Of a stretch of DNA of 30,779 nt, positions 8,704 to 17,267 are shown piece after piece. Numbering within the stretch: the first letter of the stretch is position 1; the number at the start of each line of letters is the position of its first letter. The notes under the pieces are model-generated. The model was not told the origin of the DNA. It ran no database searches and was given only the letters and a program-made list of their open reading frames with translations. The DNA comes from CAJBLF01 sp964504915 (GTDB taxonomy: Bacteria > Patescibacteriota > Gracilibacteria > Absconditabacterales > Absconditicoccaceae). Location: assembly GCA_964504915.1 (NCBI GenBank), contig CAZDFH010000010.1, forward strand, positions 1 through 30,779, in the 5' to 3' direction. Made by a program: the position numbers and the translations under genes.

Positions 8704-9705
8704 TTAGAAATCTTCTAATGTTAGTGGATCGAGACTAGCTCCTGTGATGTTATATCCTTCTGCGGCATACCTTTTTATATTTTCAAATGCTTCGTCTCAA
8801 ATTTTATAATATACATTAAGTATTGTATAATCTTGTGTTTCATTTGCTTTGTCAAGAAGGTCTTGAGGATTGTCTATCTCATATTTTTCTCTGGCAACTT
8901 TTTTCATTTCATAATCAAAATCTTTGCTGTTATATCTCCATTCATTGTACAGTGCCTTGAGATCTTCGGTTTTTTGATCGATTTTGGTGACTTTGCCAGC
9001 GAGTAAAACGAATGCGATGATAGCAGCATATTTTGCGGTTTGTGATACCATACGCTTCATCTTGTTCATATTTTCATTTGCTTTTTTTTCTTGATGTCAG
9101 TCCTTTTTATCTGGGTTTTGAAAAGTTTTAGTGATATCTTCTTTAGCTCTTTTTGTCTGTGATGCAATTGTAGCAGATCAGATAAAAATAGTTCGATCCG
9201 TATCTACAGCAACTTTGTATTTTCATTCTTTTTCATCCCAGACTTCTGCATCAGCATTCCATATGAGTTCGATCCAATCTTTTTCCTCGTTGATTTTGGC
9301 GTTGGCGAGCCTATATACATATCTTACCTTGTCTCAAATTTTTACTGGCTTCTTGTAAGTAATGGTATATTTGTATGCGATAATCTCTTCTTGTTGCTGA
9401 ATATTAAATATTTTGAAAATTTCTGGCTCCATCTGAGCTACTGTGGATATGCCATGTCTGATACGACCTGATCCAAATCTTGATGTGAATTTAGGATTCG
9501 GGTCTACATGTATAGGATTGTGGTCTCCCGTGAGATCTGCAAATTTTTCTGTGTATTCTGCGGTAGCGATAATGGGCTCAGATACATAGGTAAATTGTTC
9601 ACCTGTATCTTTATAGGCATCAAAAATGGTTTGGATATCTCTGTACGATTCCATTTTTGGAGCATTATACTTATCATTTTCATCATTACCTTTATCCAGA
9701 AGCAT
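8704..9705 (-). CDS. MaoC-like hydratase domain fused to a membrane segment and extra C-terminal domain
   Basis: The 333-residue protein appears once five TGAs are read as Gly (9334, 8797 and three between). Residues about 35-125 form a MaoC-type hot-dog domain with FADLTGDHNPIHVDPN: Asp61 and His66 are the hydratase dyad, and RHGIS near residue 84 is the usual HG. Residues about 125-210 are charged. A membrane helix (YAAIIAFVLLAGKV, about 226-240) and a C-terminal domain of some 90 residues follow. Typical MaoC proteins are about 150 residues and soluble, so the anchor and C-terminal part are unusual. The start is ATG 9705, the first after an in-frame TAA. A TTGACA/TATAAT-like promoter precedes it and the SDR gene follows. 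Confidence 0.82.
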
Positions 9706-9743
9706 GATTTTTTGGTTAATGGTAAAATTAATCTTGCTATAAG

Positions 9744-9769
9744 ATTATATATTTACTATCAAATGTCAA
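9744..9769 (-). promoter_or_regulatory. Candidate promoter of the MaoC-SDR unit
   Basis: On the minus strand: consensus TTGACA (9769-9764) and TATAAT (9749-9744), about 38 nt before the ATG. The spacer is only 14 nt, shorter than normal, so strength is uncertain. Confidence 0.5.
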
Positions 9770-9778
9770 TAGTATTCT

Positions 9779-9961
9779 CTATAGTCTTTTGAAAATATGA
9801 TGTAGCGTAAGAAATGGTAATAAGATGACTTTTTTGATACTTGGCTTGATCCAGAAAAATGCTGGAAAGTTTCTGAATAATAAATGTAAAAACTGACCAA
9901 ATTTATTGTCTGGACTCGGTTTGAATGGATAGATTACTAGGTCTTTTAGAAACTTAAACAT
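9779..9961 (-). CDS. Small hydrophobic/basic protein, unknown
   Basis: The 60-residue frame starts with ATG and ends with TAG. It begins MFKFLKDLVIYPFKPSPD and is rich in Phe, Leu, Lys and Pro, with an amphipathic middle (FGQFLHLLFRNFPAFFWI). It contains no TGA. No family is recognised. It lies 73 nt before the MaoC-like gene on the same strand and just after the repeat island following tig. The promoter at 9744-9769 lies between it and the MaoC-like gene, so co-transcription is doubtful. It may be a real small membrane-associated peptide or a chance frame. Confidence 0.4.
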   Translation of the reverse strand: MFKFLKDLVIYPFKPSPDNKFGQFLHLLFRNFPAFFWIKPSIKKVILLPFLTLHHIFKRL

Positions 9962-9970
9962 AAGTTTGGT

Positions 9971-10049
9971 GAGTGTAAAGTGTAAAGTGTAGAGTGTAGA
10001 GTATAAGCAGCCAGAAACTATTAACTATACACTATAAACTACCAACTAT
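9971..10049. repeat. Heptad repeat island overlapping the trigger factor stop codon
   Basis: The left arm at 9971-10005 is GAGTGTA, AAGTGTA, AAGTGTA, GAGTGTA, GAGTATA. The right arm at 10015-10049 is AAACTAT, TAACTAT, ACACTAT, AAACTAC, CAACTAT. The arms are complementary in character (AGTGT against ACACT) and both keep a strict 7-nt period. The tig stop (CTA on plus, 10046-10048) is inside the last unit. Confidence 0.88.
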
Positions 10050-11374
10050 TTTTTAGCTGTTTTCCTTGGTTTAGCTACTTTCTTTACTTCCTTATGGCTA
10101 TGTTCTTCATGCTCATGATGATGTTCATCGTGGTTATGTTCATGGTGTGCGTTGTGGTCATGGTGATGATGATCATGTCCTTTCCCCATCTTTGCATATA
10201 ATTTCTGCTCTATTTCCAAGTGTCATGGTTTCTCTCGATTGACATCAAGCTTTAATGCTTCTACGATTTTCTGTAAGATGAAAAATTTCTCCAAACTATC
10301 TTTAGCCGCTCCTCTAATATCATCTAGGAACTTCTTGCCTTGATCTTCTCCTATCTTCTTGAAATATTCGGTCATTTTTTCTTCTCCACCAAATCTTTCC
10401 ATAAGACTCTTCATTCTTGTCGCGAATTCTTGTTCTACTAGTGTCCTAGGTATTGTGACATCCATATGTTTCCCTTTGACGTCTTGTAGTAATTTCTCTA
10501 CGGCTTGTACTAATTGAGTTTCAAACTTCTGATGTCAGATAGATTCCTTGATATACTCCATAAGTTGTGTTTCTGTCTTTACTTCGCTGTCTTTGCCGAA
10601 TAATTTTTCGATAGTTTCTGTCGTGATTTCTGGTAAGACAATTTTTTTGACATCTTCTACGGTGAGTTTAATCTTTGCTACTTTACCTTCTGTCTTCTTG
10701 TAATGATATACTGGTGGTAATTTCTCACTGTAGATGACTTCAAAGGTATCATCTTTCTTCTTACCCTTAAATTCTTTTTCGTACCATTTATCTTCAGCGA
10801 ATTCTTGTTCTCCTACATAATTATGCCCTGTGTCTAGTACCTTTCCATCTGCGTCGAGGAATTCCATCTTGATTTTGGAGATAGTGTCCAAGGTGATGAT
10901 ATCCGTGTCTTGGTAGTCAGCATAATTTTTTTTGATAGAGGTGATTGCGTTATCTATTTCCTCTTGAGTTGCCTCACTTTTGATTTCAGGCAACTGTGCT
11001 TTTTGCCATTCGTCGCTTTTTACTGCTACTTCAGGGAAAATATCGAGTTTCATGGTCATTATAGTGCTGTCCCCTTTTTTATCTTCTTTGAGCTCATATG
11101 GCTCTCCTATTAATTTTAGTTCACTATGTTCTTGTACGAGCTCTTGTAATCCTTTATTTATTAGATGTTCATAGATACCCATAGTAAGGTATTCTGGTTT
11201 TGTATTTTTCTCTACAACGTCCAATGGAGCCATCCCTTTTCTAAATCCAGCCATTTCAAAATCTTTTTGGAAATGTTTTAACATAAGTTCTTTAGCTTCT
11301 GCTTGCTCAGCTGCGGTGATGGTTAATTCGATTTCATAGTTTGCCTCTGTACCTTTCTTAAACTTTTTTTCCAT
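10046..11374 (-). CDS. tig: Trigger factor, with histidine-rich C-terminal tail
   Basis: The 442-residue ribosome-associated chaperone is read through TGAs at 10535 and 10223. The N-terminal ribosome-binding domain has FRKGMAPLDVVEKN (family: FRKGKVP), the central PPIase-like domain includes VLDTGHNYVGEQEF, and the C-terminal arm has TIPRTLVEQEF. After the TGA at 10223-10225 (Gly384) comes a 59-residue tail with 16 His in 28 residues, interspersed with Asp and Glu, ending in a Lys-rich segment. In a standard-code reading this tail would be missed. Start: ATG 11374; GTG 11452 would add a 26-residue hydrophobic extension that the family lacks. A tail of this type could bind metal ions such as Ni or Zn, as in SlyD; that is inference. 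Confidence 0.93.
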
Positions 11375-11587
11375 AACAAAAAACATAAACGAATAAAGGG
11401 AAACGTAGAAAATTTTACGAAAAACTTTCACGTCGATCTTATCTATAGGCACCCTTTTGGATCCTTATACGACAAAAATCGGATTCTTTTTAACGAATTG
11501 ACTCCAGATTGCAAATTGATTTGGACTGAAGAAATTATATGAGTTGTCTTAGTTTCTTGTGGTAGTAGATGGCATCTTTATGTATTT

Positions 11588-12913
11588 TTAGTTGTCGAGT
11601 TGTTTCCGTCCTACATCAGTACATCCATAGAAATGTTTTGAGTCGGAGCTGTAGTATATAGATCCATAGGTATCGGCCGTACAAGTGCTAAATACATCTA
11701 GACGTGGTCTTACTCTTATCAGTCACTCTATATCTAATTCTACTCTTGGATCGGTGACGTTGATACCGACACCTCCATTGACCCCTGCCATAGGCGCGTT
11801 AATAAGGAAAGCATTGCTATGTCCTGGAGTAAATTGTGTTGCAGCACTATTTCGAGCAAATGTATAATTTTTCCTAGATATCAGTACATTTGTTCATCCT
11901 GCTACGCTATTGGTAGATCCGCTTATTACGTTTGTTTGCCCTCATATGATGGTGGAAAAGCTACTATCATTATTGATAATATTACTCATCCCTCCTCCAA
12001 TAAAGTCGAAACTACTTCTCTCTATCATATTTCATCCTCATCATACAATACTCGATGAGTTGATATAGTCACCACTGATGGTATTCTCGTATCCACCTAG
12101 TATTGTATTGTTTCCTCTTCCCGATAGGGTTGGGTCGCCGTTGATAGTATTGCTATATCCCCCAATAACGGCTGATCTAATACTTGCTACGTTGATGTCG
12201 TTATTGTCATCACCAGCAATTATATTTCCAGATACTTGTAGTATTGCTTTTGGTCCTGCTGTTCCTATACCCACATTCCCACCAGTAGTGATATTGAGAA
12301 ATGCATTTGGTACAAGTCCGATATAAAATCTATCTGTATAGGCTCCTACTCCTCGTCTAAGACTTCATTTTTTGAAGTTGATATTTGATGCGTCATTTAC
12401 ATCCATGTCTTCGAAAGAGGCCTCAGTTACTCCTGTATCTGTGACATAAAATTTGTCTGTCGACATAGCATCTGCGGGGCTTCCTATCCCTACACGTCCT
12501 GTCGCTCTATAGATGTTTGTATTGGTTCCATCCATGATCCAGTCTCCATCATCTCATCCTGCACCACTAGCTCCTGAAACAGTAAGTCAGGCAGAAGGGA
12601 CAGAGATTATATTCCCATTACTATCGATTCCCAATACGTTCCCAGAAAATGTAGTCTGAGGGTCTAATATGCTTGTACTGATAAAAATCTTGTTCCCTGA
12701 ATTAATATCCATCAATACATTACCAGCATCAGTTCCATCTGAGGTGATTGTTACGCGCATGATGGTCTGCCATGCATTCTGGATGTTGTTTCGTACGCTT
12801 AGATCTGCGAGTGTGGCCATAGATCATAGTCCAAATACTATGGTAAAAAATATCAACACGAGGTTTCTGAGTGATATTGTGGATTTGTGCAGTACGGATT
12901 TGTTGGTAAACAT
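11588..12913 (-). CDS. Fibre-like surface protein with GIGT and GGYxNTI repeats
   Basis: The 441-residue protein ends in TAA and contains ten in-frame TGAs, including three in the Gly-rich run at 12041-12052 (TGA-TGA-GGA-TGA). A purine-rich AAGGG ribosome site precedes ATG 12913. Residues 17-33 form a signal or membrane helix (LVLIFFTIVFGLG). The rest is secreted-type: GRVGIGS (138-144) and GNVGIGT (212-218) motifs as in tail-fibre and S74-type surface proteins. Then come repeats IGGYSNTI, LGGYENTI, IGGGMSNII and IGGQTNVI from residue 250, like beta-roll heads of trimeric adhesins. It ends with VRPRLDVFSTCTADTYG. I infer an exported fibrous adhesin, perhaps for host-cell contact; no catalytic motif is visible. 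It is divergent from infB. Confidence 0.75.
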
Positions 12914-13007
12914 TATTTTTCCCTTATAGTATAAAAAATTAAACTTTGAGAATATAGCTAATTATATTCCAAACGGTGCTTTTTGTCAAATTTTAGCATA
13001 ATATCGC

Positions 13008-13035
13008 TTGATATTCATTTTGAGATGGATACTAT
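13008..13035 (+). promoter_or_regulatory. Candidate infB promoter
   Basis: TTGATA (13008-13013), a 16-nt spacer and TACTAT (13030-13035), 35 nt before the infB ATG. It lies in the 157-nt gap between divergent genes. Confidence 0.45.
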
Positions 13036-13070
13036 GATGAGCATATTATTTACTCTTATTTTTTTGTTGT

Positions 13071-15461
13071 ATGTCAAAAGTTAGTGAAAAAAAACCCGTC
13101 AAAAAAGCTTCCACTACGGTGGATAAGTCTGCTAAAGTAGTCGTTGAGAAGAAGCCAGCAGCCAAAAAGGCTCCTGTTGCCAAAGCTTCCACTATGGCTG
13201 ATAAGTCTGTTAAAAAGACCCCCGTCCTTAAGAAGATGGCAGTTCCAGTAGAAACTAAGGACGCTAAAGAAGATAAAGTTCTCAAGGCTGATGAGCTAGG
13301 TATGGGTTGATTTCTTTCTGGACTTGGATTTACTAAGAAGGAAGAAAGGCAAGTAGCTAAGGAAGAAGAGGAAAAAGAAGAAGAGCAAGAAAGTCTTGTC
13401 CTTGATAGGCCTCATCACCCTACATTCTCTTTTGATACGGTAGAGACCAAGAAAGAGTTCACGGGAGCTATTAGATTTGACAAGCCAGCTCCAAGACCAG
13501 CTCCGAGGAAATGACCACCACAACGTGGTGATGCCCGTCCAGCTTTTAGACCAGCATATGCAGGTTCTAAGCCAAATCACGGATGAGGGGCTCGTCCTCC
13601 TTTTAGGAAGCCAGACTCCTCACATCCTGTTGTCGCTAGACCGGTCACTCCTAGGGTAGTCAAAGAAGCTACTGGTTCTGCTAATTTGGTCAAAAAACAA
13701 GAAATTACTATCAATGAAACGATAACTGTCAAAGAATTTTCTGAAAAGATGGGAGTGCCATTGCAAGAAGTAATGAAGAAACTCTTGGCAAATAAAATTA
13801 TGAAATGAGTGACAGCATCGCTAGATTTTGATACTGCCGCTTTGATTGCTGGAGAGTTTAATGTCGAGGTCAAGCATAAGGAAAACAAACTTGGTGTAGA
13901 AACCTTTATGAGTTGAGATCTCCAGGCGATCTTGGATCTTGATAAAGAAGCTCCCAACTTGGTTCCTAGAGCACCAATTGTTACTATCATGGGACACGTA
14001 GATCATGGAAAGACATCTCTTCTAGATTATCTAAGAAAGACTGTTGTCGCTGAGGGCGAAGCAGGTGGAATTACGCAATCTATCTGAGCCTCTGTCGTAG
14101 ATTATAATGGTAAAAAAATATGTTTCATTGATACTCCAGGACATGAGTTATTTTCTAGTCTGAGAGCTAGAGGCGCTAAGTTGACTAATATCGCAGTCAT
14201 TGTAATCGCTGCTGATGATAGTGTGATGCCTCAGACGATTGAATCTATCGGTCATGCAAAAGAAGCTGGCGTACCAATTATTATCGCTATTACCAAGATT
14301 GATAAACCAGGCAACAAGATTGATACTATCAAATCTGACATAGCGAAGTATGGATTGACTCCAGAAGATTGGTGAGGTGACGTACCGGTAATCGGTATCT
14401 CTTCCAAGACTGGACAAGGAATCCCAGAATTACTTGAAGCTATTTTGCTCCAATCTGAAATGCTCGATCTCAAATATAATCCTAAGAGATCAGCAGTCGG
14501 TGTCATTGTCGATGCCCACAAAGATCCTAAGCAAGGAGTAGTTTCCACGATTATTGTCATGACGGGAACGATGAAAATCTGAGATATTATCGTAGCTTAC
14601 AATACCTATGGTAAAATCAGAAGAATGCAGAATCGATTATGAAAAAGTATGGTCTCCGCAGTTGGTGGTGAACCTGTCCAAATACTAGGTATTACGAGTT
14701 TGCCTGAGCCAGGTCGTATCGTAGAAGTGGTAAAAAATGAGAAAGAAGCACAAGAAAAAATTGCCCTTATTCAAGAACAAATTAGTAAACAAAGTCCTGA
14801 ATCGGCTGTTCATCAATTTATTTCTCAATTGCAATCTGGAGCAGAACACGAATCAGAATTGAGATTGGTCTTGAAGTCAGATGGATCATCTAGTCTAGAA
14901 GCATTGAAGCAAGCGGTCGCTGGCATTGTTCTGCCAAAAAATGTAACAATCAAAGTTGTGCATTCTGATGTAGGATATTTCTCAGAGTCAGACCTTGCTC
15001 TCGCGCAAGCGGCATGAGCATTGTTACTTGGATTTAATATTTCTATGAATGCGATTCTCAAGAAAAAGGCTGACAATATGAAGATAGAAATGAAAAATTA
15101 TGATATTATTTACGAACTTACTGATTACTTGACTCAATTAGTTCAAGGTATGATTATTATAGATCAGCATGAAGTTGTTGTCGGCAAGCTTGAGGTCCTT
15201 GGCGTCTTCTTCTCCAAAGGAAAAGACATGACGGTCGGAGGTAAGGTGATCGAAGGTAAAGTGAAGAATAAATTGAAATTTAGAGTATTGAGAGGAGAAG
15301 ACATCCTCTGCAATGGAGATATTGTTTCCTTACATAGAAATAAAGATGAAGTCAAAGAAGTTGGAGAATGAGAAGAAGCTGGAGTCAAGGTAAGCACTGG
15401 CAAGAAGATCGAGATTGGTGATATATTAGAATTTTATGAAATGCAAGATATTGTCGAATAG
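13071..15461 (+). CDS. infB: Translation initiation factor IF-2
   Basis: The 796-residue GTPase delivers initiator tRNA to the small subunit and promotes subunit joining. The N-terminal ~230 residues are Lys/Ala/Glu-rich and low in complexity. The G domain starts with G1 GHVDHGKT (residue 308), then G2 GGITQSIGA, G3 DTPGHE, G4 ITKIDKPG (Thr in place of the usual Asn) and G5 SSKTGQG. Domains II-IV end with GDILEFYEMQDIVE and TAG. Eleven TGAs are read as Gly; the one at 14086-14088 is the Gly of the universal ITQxIGA motif, the cleanest single proof of the code here. pth follows 54 nt later on the same strand. Confidence 0.97.
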
Positions 15462-15495
15462 AGTGTAGAGTGTATAGTGTATAGTGCAGAGTTGT
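15461..15495. repeat. Heptad repeat run at the infB 3' end
   Basis: GAGTGTA, GAGTGTA, TAGTGTA, TAGTGCA, GAGTTGT with a strict 7-nt period. The first base is the G of the infB TAG stop. No long second arm is seen; only GCAGA/TCTGC nearby could form a 5-bp stem. Confidence 0.8.
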
Positions 15496-15515
15496 TTTAT
15501 CTGCCATTATAGTAA

Positions 15516-16145
15516 ATGAAACTAATCGTTTGATTATGAAACCCAGGTCAGGAATACGAGAAAACTAGGCATAGCATAGGATTTTTTCTCGTGGATGAGA
15601 TGGTTCCGTGAATATTCAAATATGATGATAAATACAAATCCGAACTGTGTAAGGATCAGGATGTTATCTATCTGAAACCTATGGAATTTATGAATCGTTC
15701 CTGATGAGCTGTTAGTGCAGTGGCTAAATTTTATAAAATAGAACCAAAAGATATTCTGGTGATCCATGATGATATTGATTTGCCAGTTGGTAAAATTCAA
15801 TTGAAATTGTGATGAAGTAGTGCAGGACATAATGGACTAAAAGATATTATTGAAAAGATATGAACCAAAGACTTTTGGAGGTTGAGAATTGGTGTCGATA
15901 GACCAAAAGTATGACTTGTTGTTAAGTGATGATTACAACATAAATTAATGGACGTTGCAGATTATGTTTTAAGCCCATTTAAGAAAGAAGAAAAAAAAAT
16001 CATTGAAGATAAAATGAGAGAGATAGAAGAATTAATTTTAAATTTTATAAAGTCACTGATTGTTCCTCTTAAATGATTACAACCAAAAGTATCACCCAAA
16101 TGATTACAACCAAATCCTTTAAACAATTCATCGTTACATCAATAA
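15516..16145 (+). CDS. pth: Peptidyl-tRNA hydrolase
   Basis: The 209-residue enzyme recycles peptidyl-tRNA. It opens MKLIVGLGNPGQEYEKTRHS: Asn9 and catalytic His19 are in place, though the residue after His is Ser instead of the usual Asn. FMNRSGGAV, HDDIDLPVGKIQLKLGG and SSAGHNGLKDII give the remaining active-site residues, and VADYVLSPF the C-terminal lobe. Thirteen of about 19 glycines are TGA, including both in VGLG and the pairs in SGG and LGG, the densest use in the window; a standard reading would miss the gene entirely. The last ~25 residues are an extra tail made of a duplicated KGLQP segment. It lies between infB and the lipoprotein gene. Confidence 0.95.
16071..16114 (+). repeat. 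Tandem duplication in the pth 3' end
   Basis: A 17-nt unit AAATGATTACAACCAAA occurs at 16071-16087 and 16098-16114 (period 27, a multiple of three), encoding KGLQPK and KGLQPN. A degenerate third copy (TGATGATTACAACATAAA) is near 15923-15945. Confidence 0.8.
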
Positions 16146-16179
16146 TAATACCGTTTTTACATGCATAAATATATCCTGA

Positions 16180-16572
16180 ATGAAACGACAGCTTAGTTTA
16201 CTCTCCTTGTGTGGCCTACTTTTGCTTGCCTGATGTGATACGTCCAATCCGATGAGGCAACCATTACCAGTCGCTACGTGAACGCAGACACAGACGCAGA
16301 CGGTTGTTCAGACTCCTGTTGTTACGCCTACCCCAGCTCCCGTAAGCAATGGATATACGATGCAAGATGTTAAGCAACACAATACATCTAGTGATTGTTG
16401 GACTGTCATCAATGGGAAAATATATAATATGAGCTCGTTCGCTAGTCAACATTCTGGTGGGCCAAATCCAATCGTTTCTGTTTGTGGAAAAGATGGTACT
16501 TCAGTATATGCAAAGCAGCATTGATCAAATACTTCATTGATTGGAAATTTTTTCGTAGCTACGTTGCAATAA
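16180..16572 (+). CDS. Cytochrome b5-like heme-binding lipoprotein
   Basis: The 130-residue secreted lipoprotein has a basic N-terminus, a hydrophobic stretch and lipobox L16-A17-G18-C19, where the Gly is a TGA. A Thr/Gln/Pro-rich linker (about 21-57) leads to a compact cytochrome b5-type domain: YTMQDVKQHNTSSDCWTVI, GKIYNMSSF, then HSGG (family HPGG) and CGKDG. His91 and His114 are the expected axial heme ligands. Three TGAs in total. It would be a surface-anchored, heme- or sterol-binding domain, for electron transfer or ligand capture. It starts 34 nt after pth, so it may share its transcript. Its stop lies 5 nt from that of the convergent DUF2461 gene. Confidence 0.88.
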
Positions 16573-16577
16573 ATATA

Positions 16578-17249
16578 TTATTTCACTGGAAAATAATTCA
16601 CTCATTCATTAAGAAAATCATTTAATGGTTTCAATATTTTGAATATTGAGAGACAATATTTGTCGAAATCTTTATTGAGGACATCTTTATCTTTGAGGTT
16701 GTGACCTATATATCGAGATTTCATCTTGAGTCGCTCCCCTGCCTTATGATTGGCATCGAACTGTTTTGGTACTTTCATATATTTTTCTCCCATGAGTGTT
16801 CCGAATGTTTTTTTGAATGCTGGAGTGGAAATAATTTTCTCTAATTGCTTATAATTTTTGGCGATATAATTCCTTACTCTATCTGCAGTGGCTCTGGGTG
16901 GTAAATAGAGTCCTCCTCATATAAAACTTTTGCTTGGCTCAATATCCACGTAATATCCTGGCGTATTACTGTGTTTGCCACCATCACAGATGATAAGCCC
17001 AAAGTTCGTCTTGTAGGGAGATTTATCTTTGGTGAAGCGAATGTCTTTGTTGAAACGAAAGGTAGCATCTTTGATCGCTAGTGGTCAGATATTTTTGTCT
17101 AATTTTCTTGTTGTTTCAATAAGTTGAGTTCCAAATTCCCAGAAATTATCTCTCACCATGATATAGAGATCTTTGTTGCTGTGCATCCGTTGCACATTAT
17201 TATTTTCTTTGACTGCCTTTAGAAAGGCGAAGGTTACGGGAGTGATCAT
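16578..17249 (-). CDS. DUF2461 family protein
   Basis: The 223-residue protein is read through three TGAs. It carries the DUF2461 signature: FRFNKDIRFTKDKSPYKTNFG, then GYYVDIEPSKSFIGGGLYLPP, with two consecutive glycines of GGG as TGA-GGA, and a C-terminal ESKL-type region KSRYIGHNLKDKD. The biochemical function of this family is not established. It starts 18 nt after the ligA stop on the same strand, so it is likely the second gene of a ligA operon, which hints at, but does not prove, a DNA-related role. Confidence 0.87.
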
Positions 17250-17267
17250 CTTAAAATGTTAAAAGGT

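Noticed and set aside
11375..11452. 26-residue extension of trigger factor from GTG 11452.
   Set aside because: The family starts near MEKKF; the extension is hydrophobic and unlike any trigger factor N-terminus. It is noted as an alternative only.
13046..13990. Minus-strand ORFs opposite infB and other long antisense frames.
   Set aside because: They mirror the codon pattern of well-identified genes and carry no motifs of their own.
14086..14088. TGA as tryptophan (mycoplasma-type code) or selenocysteine.
   Set aside because: The motif positions require Gly (ITQSIGA, GDFN, KSG, GGGH, LAGC). The TGAs are far too many for selenocysteine, and no SECIS-like hairpins follow them.
13071..15461. 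Chains of adjacent short ORFs in one frame looked like frameshifted or decaying pseudogenes (infB, dnaE, ligA, PBP and others).
   Set aside because: The pieces stay in the same frame, are split only by TGA, and conserved motifs continue across every break with Gly expected at the break.
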